Positions 18,757 to 27,022 of a stretch of 27,022 bases of DNA are shown piece after piece. Both the position numbers and the translations under genes were made by a program. The DNA comes from Aureobasidium sp. EXF-3400 (lineage: Eukaryota > Ascomycota > Dothideomycetes > Dothideales > Saccotheciaceae), in the NCBI GenBank assembly GCA_024195585.1, contig SWBL01000496.1, forward strand, positions 1 through 27,022, read 5' to 3'. The notes beneath the pieces are model-generated. The model was not told where the DNA came from, ran no database searches, and was given only the letters and a program-made list of their open reading frames with translations. Every line of letters starts with the position of its first letter. Position 1 is the first letter of the stretch.

Positions 18757-21700
18757 CCGAATGATTTGGGATATGCCGTGTGTAAATTGGGATTTGCGTT
18801 TGATTGCAGAAGACGAGTCGGTTTCAGAAGAGATATGACAAGACGGATTGGGAGTGTGGTGGTGTGCTGGCAGGGCTATGTATATAAGATGGATGCTCTT
18901 GAGGCCAAGTGACGTCTGATGAGCAGGGAAAAGAATGGTACGTCCAACGGGTTGATAGCAAAAGCAATGCAATGAGAGAATGGCCGGGGCGATTGGTGTC
19001 TGAAACGACCTGTTTATGGCCGGGGGAGCAGAGCATACAAGTACTGATCGTCCAAGTCGAAACTGGCCGCAGGGCCGGTGCAATCATGGCGGCGGATGGG
19101 GAAGCCTCGGACGGCTTGGTGGGTACCAACTGACAAAGGCCACGCCCATCTGCACCGGTCCAGCGAGTCTGTACTGTGCACATACCTGCACCTCTGGCTC
19201 CCTCAGAACGCGTTACTCTCATGCCCCGTGCTGCGGTCGAAGGCGCCTGTCTGTGCCTTGATCCCGACGCTAACGCGCCAGCTTGCCGCTCGACGCCTTG
19301 TGGCGCCGCGTCGAGTCTATTTCCATCCGTCGTCGACTCTTATCTTTTTCTGCTGGGAACGGCCATCACGCCAGTTAACCTAAGGCTGTTGATTCCAACG
19401 ACCGCACTACTGCACCTCGAGTGTCAATCGTGAAGCCTCAGGACGAGTAGCCCACGTGCATCTGCCCGAGATCAAATGCCCTGCAGACCAGAGCATCACT
19501 CGGGTGTCCAGAGCAGTGGCGCTCAATCCAGTAGCTGCACTATCTTGCTTGACCCCGATCGACACTCGAATCCATAACAGTTATACATGGCTAGTTTGTC
19601 AACAAACACGTCTTGTGAGCGAGTGCGCTTGACGGCTGACCTTGCAAACCGTCTATCCACTCGCTCGTATCAAGGTCGTGCTGCTCGTCCGTTGCCCGTT
19701 GGTCAGCCTGGGTAGATACATGTCCGCTCACCTGTTATCGCGTCTCGTTCTTGCCATAGCAAACGCTCTCACATACGGACGGCTACGCGGCGGGATGGCC
19801 AGTTACATCGCTCAGCGCTGGTGGCGTGCACTCCATGAGCGTCTGATATCTTCGTCATGCAAACGATCACCTTGCAATCGTCAATGACTCGGCCGTACGC
19901 AGGTGAGAAATTACCGATTTGCCAGATATCCAGCATGTACTGCATGTACTGTACTGTACCTGCTTGAATCTGCTCTCGGATTTGTCGGGGCTGACACGAA
20001 TTCGAGCGCTGTGTTTCGAAATCCGGGTGTGATTGTGATTAGTCTCATGGCCAATAGCGCTGCAGTGCTGCGCATTTGTCGTCTCATTTACGAGGTCTCA
20101 CTCGCCAATCAAAAGTGTTATATCATATATATCTCGTATAGTAGTACATCATATACCGCTCACCTGTCATCTTGGCCGCAAATGATTGCAATCATCTCTC
20201 ACGTGGTCGAGGGTTACGTAGACGGCGACAATCGAAATGCATCCTGAAACGCATCAACTAGGTGTGGTGATCTCCCTAATGCTTCTGATTGGCTCGCGCC
20301 TTCCCCACGTTTGCTTTCCGTTCGCCGGCCCAGTGTTTCATATTGGCCTTCTGAAGTTGGCCATTCTCGAAAGCTTCCGAAAAGCACACCTCAATATACA
20401 TCATAATCAAAAACGATATCGCTGGTACCCAATCAATTAGCGGTGTAAGTCGAATCAAGAGTCTTCGACCTTCTTCATCCCTACGGACCCTGCTACTGGC
20501 CTTCCAAACGTCGATCGTTAATTTTCTGCAGACCCTTGTGCGCGTCTGTGTGTGCACCGTCGCTCGGTTCTCTGCCCTGTGGAAATGATCCCATTCACGC
20601 CAACGGCATGCCAGGTACGAGTACGCTCCAATAGATCTCGCTTCATAAACTTTTCAACAACACTTCTCGGTTGATTTGCTAAATCGATTATGCCGACCCA
20701 TATGTTCTGCCATTGACTTTTTTCTTCCCCTTGAACTCCAGCTGCCTCCGACTCATGTGTCCCAGTGTGGGAAGACTCAGATTCACGGCAAAAGCTTCCG
20801 TGTTCCGGTCCTTATTCTTGTGCGAACGGGCAACGCTTCCCGAGGGTCTAATCAGCCATCGCCGATGGGCAGGATTAAGCTATACACGCTATTTCTGTTC
20901 TCGAGTCGTCTTGCAATCATCGCATATTTGGTACTAAATTGTCATCTCGCAGGATAAATTGAGCTTCGTGAATGCTTTAGTTGCATAACTCTCTTGGCCC
21001 TGCAGCAGATTAAGACAATCGACAAGCACAACTGCCAAAAACGGGTTTTCAGCTGGGGATTGACTCACTCTGTCGCTTTAGCACGCCTATGACCGGCGGT
21101 ACGGTAACTGACCTGATCTTCACAATCTACCATTATCGCTACGTCATTCTTTATCTGTGTGAGCCTGAGACCGTGTGGAATTTCTGTGGCTCATGCAGGT
21201 ACGCGATGCAGGAACCAAATGGTCGACTAAAAGGAGCAGGGCTGCTCGTCTATTCTGCCTCTGTAAGGCTGTTCTCGCTTGTTCCTCCAGGGTATACAAG
21301 AGGCACAAAAACTTTTTCACTCCACTGCCGGACCGGATCTGTCAGCGGCAATTCTCATTGGGATTTCTCCCTCTGTGCGATACAATGCCCTTTGTGGCTT
21401 TCATAAGGTCTAGTGCTCTCTTCTGATGATGATCGCCCCACAAGAGGCCGGGGAATAGGCTTAGTCTTCTTCTAGCCCCGTGCTTCCCGGCGGCCAACTC
21501 CCTGACCGCGTCTTGGTCGAATTGACGGACTCGCGACCCGCATGGCATCGGTGCAAGCCACACGGTGTCGAAACGAAAGCACGTGAGGGCGTGCTGGCGG
21601 CGTGCTCGTGCAGACTTTGAGCCAGATCGCCAAGCCCTTGTCTTATCCCCTTATCGCGGGACAGCGGGCGCTGCCTCTTGCCGCACCACGCTTCCATACA

Positions 21701-22393
21701 TTTGTGCCCCCCTTTGACATGAACAGCAGTGACGGCTCCGCTTCGACAGGAGACACTTCGCTAGCGTCATGTAAGGTCACTTGCGCAAGGCCAAACTACC
21801 CAGATCCGGGCTTCTGTCCACCACCAGCCTTGCACCGAAAAAAGACGTCCCCACTCGATACGCTTAACATCCTCGGGGAGCAAGTACCTGCGCCTGGCTC
21901 TTCGCTTCGTGTAGCCTTATCCTCCTGCCCTGTAAGGCATGACAGGTATTGCGACAAGATACAATGAGGCTTAGTGAGGAAGGATTGTTACTCAAATCGT
22001 TCTTTCCAAATCCCCTCAACCGATCTCTGCTCCTCGGACTTAGAAGCCACCAAGACGTTACACTCCCATTCCCCATACCTCTCCCTATACCAGAGGTCGT
22101 TATGCCGAGGCCGTGGACGTTCTGTCTACACCTGCCCAAATTTCAATCCAGGGGCAAGAGTTCATCGTCGGCAACGCTCCTCATCTCGCTCACACTGGTA
22201 TTGCATGGATATCACGAGAGTGTGTTTCTATAATCCTCCCCAACAAATGCCTCAGTGGAACAGAGTAAACTTATGCGAAGAGAGGGGTTGTGTTTACACA
22301 ATGATCCCAAAGTCTGTACACATCAGATCTGGATGCTGTATACAGAGATCTAGCTGCTGTTAGAACGATGATCTCATGATAATGGCTAGATTT
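18757..22393. other. 3.6-kb interval upstream of the zinc-finger gene; no gene seen
   Basis: The stretch lies between the 5' end of the zinc-finger gene and the 3' end of the reductase gene. It has no credible ORF and no tRNA. It contains the TATATA at about 18879, a short CATGTACTG/TACTG repeat at 19934-19959 and an AT-rich patch at about 20120-20155. Long upstream regions are common for fungal regulators, so part of it is probably promoter DNA. Confidence 0.45.
19934..19959. repeat. Short imperfect tandem repeat, CATGTACTG/TACTG units
   Basis: Two CATGTACTG units are followed by TACTG and TAC. It is a small slippage-type repeat in the upstream region of the zinc-finger gene; no function can be assigned. 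Confidence 0.6.
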
Positions 22394-25300
22394 CTACATG
22401 GTTGTGTTGATCCAGTCCCAGATCTTGGCAAAATATTGCTCGTCAACAGGACTGACGTCTTGCAGAATCGCAACTGATTGTTTGGTTCTCGACATGTCGA
22501 ACGGCAAGACAGGCGGTGCCGAACCTCTGTCCTCGGATTCGCGGCGCTCAGGGGCATAAGCCCTCTTCCAATGGTCTAGAAGTTTGTATGCGGGGTGATC
22601 GGCGCCGTCTCTTTCCTGCATATCCTCGAGTCGCGCTACCCACTTGGGCGGGTCCACAATGTCAAAGGCGTATCGTTTCTTTAGCCATTGCAACATTGTG
22701 GGCCATGTAGGACGACGATGCTCGTTTAGCACATGCAGGACATGCGCCCCGTCTCCGATCCCGTCCACGCTTGCTATTCCTTGCATCAAGGCCGTGGCAG
22801 CGAGGTCCACCGGGAGCCAGTCCAGGGTTTCCTTATCGAGGTTCGGTAGTGCGCGAGATACTTTTACACTGCTCAGCATCATCGGCCAGGCCTCGCTGCT
22901 ATTCCAGATGCCGTGTTGGGTGTCCCCTGAAAGTTGGCCAACTCTGAATATGGCAATGCGACCCTGAAGCAGCGAGCGCTCGTTCGCCCTGCTGCATATC
23001 TGTTCGGCGACCCACTTGCTGCGCGAATAACCCAGAGGGCTGGCTGCTTCTGGATCGTCGATAACTCTTTCAGGGATTGAAGTGCCTTTGCTGTACGCCA
23101 TGACACTGGCTACGCTCGAGCAGTATGCAAATCTGGCAGGCTCAGATCTGCCGGACCTTAATGCAAGATTGATGAGATTTGTCACACCTGCATTGTAAAC
23201 CGCGGTCAGCATCTGGTCTGTTTTACTATCCTTGCGGTGATGCAGCTCTGCAGCACATTTCATCTAAATGCAATCTAGAAAACCTGGTTTCTGGGAGCAT
23301 AGATTGCAAAAATAGTATTCTATGCACCCTCTGACCAGGTCTTCTGATACGGCGGTGAGAGCTTCAAACGGGCTGGTCACACACTCATGCATGGGAAGGA
23401 TTGGGGGCATGACTTACTCGCAATGTTGTCCTTTGCAAAGCTGCGTAAACGCATACGGAAATTGACACTCCATGCCACGTGCATAACAATTGTAACCTCA
23501 TGTGCAATCCTTTCGTAATCTCCACTGGAGAGGCCCAGGTGATCATCTCCTAGTGACGTCTGAAGGACTTCGACTTTGGCGTCACCGCTTTGGAGGCCAT
23601 CGAGGCCGCGCTGTTTGAGAGCCTTGTCGACTCGTTCAATGGAAGCTTGCAATTCAGCTCCTCGGACGAGGCAGTAGACCTTTTTGACGGAATCGAGTTG
23701 ACGGTAGGAGTTCAGGAGATGAGCCCCTAAAGCCCCCGTTGCACCGGTCAGGACGATAACATCTCCTTTGTCGTTTCCACACTGACCCTGCCCGTTTGTG
23801 GACGACGATGGGCTTCTGTTATCAAAGTGGGAATACTGGTCGACGAGTTGAAGCATGAGCTTGTCTTCATCCTCCTCGTCGGCAAGCTCTTCACCATGAC
23901 GCTGCTTGACGACATACTCTGCCAATCGCTTGACCGTTCCGCAATCCTCTACCACGTTGAGTGGCAACTGTTTGGTCGATTGTGGTAGCAGTTGTCGAAG
24001 ACCGTATCTAATCTGCATACCGGCGACCGAGTCAACGCCATAAGAGAACAGGTCTGTGTTATCTTCCAGTTTGGCCTTCTTCGGGACGATAGATTCTATC
24101 ATCTCGATGATGACATTGAGAACCTTCTCGTCAGGCACGTCACCGACGTTGAAGGAACCCATGTTGGTATACGCCTCGTCGATGTTTTGTGCGAAGCGAG
24201 CCTCGACCACACTACGTTGGAGGGTACCTTTACTGCTCTTCTCTAGTGGCTGATCAAGTACTGCCATGGCAACCAGCATCTTCTTAGGAATACGAGCATG
24301 GTCTTGACTTTCCGAGTTGAGTTTCTCTATGGCTGGCCAGATCTTCTGGATGAGGTCGTGGTCGGGAACATCTCGAGCCGTCTCTGAACGGAACAACAAG
24401 GCACCAGGGAATGGTTGTGCGTTTCCGAAGATCAGGACATCGTCTAAAAGATCCGCAGTGGCAATGGCACCTTCAAGTGGAGCTGGGTCGAACTTCTTGC
24501 CGGTGATCAGCGTGAGTTGAGAGTCGGCGCGGGAGTGGTATCTCCAGGCATTTTGAATGCTGTCATGTGGTGCAAAGAGATCGGCTGTGGCAAAGGATCC
24601 ATCATCGCGGTTTTTCTTAGCCTGAACGTATCATGTCAGTCGATGTTTAGTCCCAGAGTTTGAGAGAAGATCCTACCATATGTGGCCAACCTGGCTTGAT
24701 CACCAACTCAGCCAGACCATCCTCGTTCTTTTCGAACGTGAGATACTCGGCTCCTTCGTTGCTACGCAAGTACTGCCATTCCTTGTCTTTTGCATAGTCA
24801 CGATGAGATGACATGAGGAAACCACACTCTGCACTACCAAATCTCGAGATGAGATTGATCCCTTTGCCAACCATGCGGTCTCCAACTTCTGCTGGCAAAG
24901 CAGCACCACCTACACCAACAATATTCATGTTTTGAAGATACTTGAAGCCTTGTTCATCTGCCTCCATCATCTGAAGCACATACGGTACAGAGGCGAAGTA
25001 CTTGACAGGAGGGAGACCATGCTCTGTACTCTTCTCTGCGGCACTCAGGCACTTGATAACGTTTGCTGCGGTGATTGGTATGCCTTTTCCAGGGAACAGC
25101 CAAATAAGTGCACCACTCGTCCATGTTCTGAAAGCATCCGCTACACCTCCGTGGTAGAGTGGCGTGGTGGTGAACATTGCACACTGCTTTCCATCAGGGA
25201 AAGAGGGAAGAACACCAGCACCTGCGCGATGGGTTTGCGGGATTGGCTTAGGTACGCCGGAAGAGGTTCCAGAGGTATGGTGAAGGTATGCAACGTCTGT

Positions 25301-25882
25301 CTCCTTGACCTCGGGGAAGCTTAGGTTATTCGATATTTCCTGTGCCATGATATTCGATAAAGAATGATCCTGGGAATATGGCAACTCAATGGCATGGAGT
25401 TCTCCGCCGTCGTCCCAGGTGACTGCTTCAGCCTCTTGAGACTGGGTTGAGTAAGTCTCGTCGTGGAATAAGATGGTAGTTTGACACGTCTTGCATAGAT
25501 GAGCAATCGCTGCTGGCTGACACTGCGGTGCGATGAGAAGGACAGGGTGTCCTAATCGCATGAGAGCAAGCCAGGTAAACAGAAACTCCGGTGTGCTTGG
25601 GCAAATCAATGCGACTGTTTCCGACTTGGTCAGGAGTTTTCCATGCATCTTTTGCAGCACAGCTGCGACCTTCTTGGAGCCAGTTTGCAGGTCCGAGAAG
25701 GTCCAAGTCTTGCTCCTCCATTGGGAATCCGAGTTGGACGGTATAGCAAATCCGACAGCAGGTTGAGATGGTATGGCTTCTGCCTGAGAATCAATGAATT
25801 GGTTGATATTCTTGAAATTGGAGTTGGTGAGGCCCAAGGATTGCGCCTGCCCTAGAGTACACGTAAAGTACGTGGCAGCCAT
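22394..25882 (-). CDS. Adenylate-forming reductase (NRPS-like A-T-R carboxylic acid reductase), three exons
   Basis: Exon 1 is 25882-24677, intron 24676-24622 (55 nt, contains CTGAC), exon 2 24621-23418, intron 23417-23188 (230 nt, CTGACC near GCAG) and exon 3 23187-22394, giving 1067 aa. Frames agree across both joins. Adenylation domain: about 25-540, with the P-loop motif TSGTSSGVPKP at 203, RFGSAECG at 347 and a KSSKGTLQR motif whose Lys 533 is the expected catalytic lysine. Carrier domain: LFSYGVDSVAG, with Ser 600 as the phosphopantetheine site. Reductase: about 688-1067, with TGATGALG (NADP site, 694-701), HVAWSVNF and catalytic Tyr 857/Lys 861 (YSRSK). There is no condensation domain. 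Such enzymes activate a carboxylic acid with ATP, load it on the carrier and release it as aldehyde or alcohol with NADPH. The substrate cannot be predicted, and no pathway genes lie nearby. Confidence 0.92.
23269..23308. repeat. Palindrome inside the long second intron of the reductase gene
   Basis: Perfect 9-bp arms TGCAATCTA and TAGATTGCA enclose a smaller GAAAACC/GGTTTC pairing. The enclosing intron is 230 nt, against 55-69 nt for the other introns here, so the palindrome may mark a small inserted element or an RNA fold that brings the splice sites together. Confidence 0.65.
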
Positions 25883-26885
25883 GTCTGTTTCGTGTCCCCA
25901 GCGCGGAGTAATCGATTGTAGATTGAGCGAATAGAAGAGCACGAGACCAGAAAATGGTACAAGGTAAATTGTAACAAGAATATTTATCCTAGCAAATCAC
26001 CAAACACACGCCATGATCTCACGATACGTCGCAAAGAACGCGTTGAGGATGTTGTAATCCACTAAAATCCGCGTCATGAAGTCATCAGTTTTTGGGAAAG
26101 AACACCTACTCCAGCCAAGAATCGCAAGAGCCGCAGGTTTGGCTGACAGCTTGACTCCAGCATGAGTCGACCATCTGCAGAAATACACGGACACACTCTT
26201 GTTTCTGATCGTACGACGCACAGAGACATCACTCTCAGCTTCTGTCAAAATTCTGCTGGCGCCGCAAGGTCACTGCTGAAGCCTCGCCGCCGCCACAAGC
26301 CGTGGGGTTGTTAGCCAAATGCGACGACAGGCAGCAATGCATCTGCTGATACGAGGAATAAGTTAACATAAACTTGTTGATGCTTGTGTTCCTGCTGAAT
26401 GCCATCGATTCGTGTCGTTACACAACAGTGTCATTTGTCCAGCAAAACAACACAATCTTTGTGCTGAAGCTGTGGATTGAGACAGGGTTGTACCCTCGGC
26501 AGTGTAAAAAATGAACGACAACGATGTTGAGCAGCCATGGCACATGTCCATATCTTCTCACTTATACAATACATATTCTAGTGCTTACTAGAGGACTTCA
26601 AGTTGTTGTTGTGCGATATTTATGCGATCTCCGTTCACAATGTTGAGAATGATAATTTGTCTCGACTTATTCAGAGATGTCTGCACGACACACATTGTTT
26701 TGATGATGCATTCACAATGAATATGCACAACTCACTGCCCAAAGCAAGAAGGTCGCCCATACGATAGTCCACATCAGAGAAGATACTAGAAGGGACTTCC
26801 AAGAATAATTTCAATCGCGCATGATCACCGAAGATGTACATTTGCATCATGATTGACCAGATTATGGGTAGTGGTCGTTTGATAG
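25883..26885. other. Reductase promoter and intergenic DNA; no gene seen
   Basis: An AATATTTA sequence at about 25979-25986, near 100 bp upstream of the reductase ATG, could serve as its TATA element on the minus strand. The remaining 900 bp up to the 5S gene has no ORF of more than 85 codons and no recognisable RNA gene. Confidence 0.45.
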
Positions 26886-26891
26886 TTATAT
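26886..26891 (+). promoter_or_regulatory. TATA-like element of right 5S gene (TTATAT at -29 to -24)
   Basis: Identical in sequence and distance to the element upstream of the left 5S copy, although the surrounding flanks are unrelated. This argues for functional conservation at polymerase III promoters. Confidence 0.6.
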
Positions 26892-26914
26892 TGCATAGAA
26901 TTTGTTATCCCCGC

Positions 26915-27022
26915 ACATACGGTCACAGTCAGCTGAAAACTGGGCATCCCGTCCGCTCTGCCATACATAAGCAGTTGAACGGCAGATTAGTACTACGGTG
27001 GGTGACCACGTGGGAATCCCTG
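26915..27022 (+). rRNA. 5S rRNA gene, partial (last few nt beyond window edge)
   Basis: 108 nt of a 5S gene of about 118-120 nt are present, starting ACATACGGTCACAG and reaching GGGAATCCCTG. All landmarks of a fungal 5S RNA are present: the ATCCCGTCCGCTC loop region, ATAAGC, and GTGGGTGACCAC. Helix II pairs TCAGCTG with CAGTTGA, as in the left copy. It is oriented opposite to the left copy, so both genes are transcribed outward from the window. Confidence 0.92.

Noticed and set aside
23189..23263. Separate gene starting at the ATG at 23263 (289 codons)
   Set aside because: The segment before 23188 has no place in the reductase family and ends in a good branch site and acceptor; the frame continues the reductase domain of exon 2, so it is intron sequence.
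25883..25942. Upstream extension of the reductase start to 25942
   Set aside because: The codon there is GTG, not ATG; the first ATG in frame is at 25882 and gives a normal N-terminus.
1..27022. CRISPR array, prophage, insertion sequence or bacterial operon
   Set aside because: There are no spaced direct repeats, transposase or integrase frames or bacterial gene order; the window is eukaryotic with spliceosomal introns.

Overview
The window looks like a piece of a filamentous ascomycete (Pezizomycotina) genome, probably Dothideomycetes, though that rank is a guess. The evidence is short GT-AG introns of 55-69 nt with CTGAC/CTAAC branch sites, dispersed single 5S rRNA genes, an Msn2/Msn4-SebA-type zinc-finger regulator and a fungal A-T-R adenylate-forming reductase. 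Every multi-exon model below was built by hand from splice signals and checked for reading frame. No RNA or database evidence was available.

Layout, left to right. Both window ends lie inside 5S rRNA genes in inverted orientation, about 27 kb apart. Next to the left copy is a two-exon F-box protein gene (minus strand, 2523-268). From 3.5 to 7.7 kb lies the most unusual part. Two paralogous two-exon genes of an unrecognised family (4265-5069, with an in-frame TAG, and 7063-7672, intact) are interspersed with three copies of a short element of about 135 bp. That element folds into a hairpin of about 76 nt and carries tRNA-like A-box and B-box motifs. Four base pairs of the hairpin differ between copies while staying paired.

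From 7.8 to 10.8 kb is a divergent pair sharing a promoter of about 400 bp: a TUG/Ubx4-like UBX-domain protein (minus) and a thioredoxin-PITH protein of the TXNL1/Txl1 type (plus). Both families belong to the Cdc48/proteasome system. A convergent stretch of about 6.3 kb (10794-17050) then holds no gene I can support.

At 17051-18688 (minus) is the Msn2/4-SebA-like C2H2 transcription factor, with a probable in-frame coding intron and a 5'-UTR intron. About 3.6 kb of upstream DNA without a recognisable gene follows. The last gene (minus, 25882-22394, three exons, 1067 aa) is a complete adenylation-carrier protein-reductase enzyme of the fungal NRPS-like carboxylic acid reductase group. It has no biosynthetic partner genes in view, and one of its introns is unusually long (230 nt) and contains a palindrome.

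The genes do not form one pathway. The best candidates for something undescribed are the covarying hairpin/tRNA-like element family with its companion orphan gene family, and the 5S genes, whose helix II has been replaced by a different but still complementary pair of strands.
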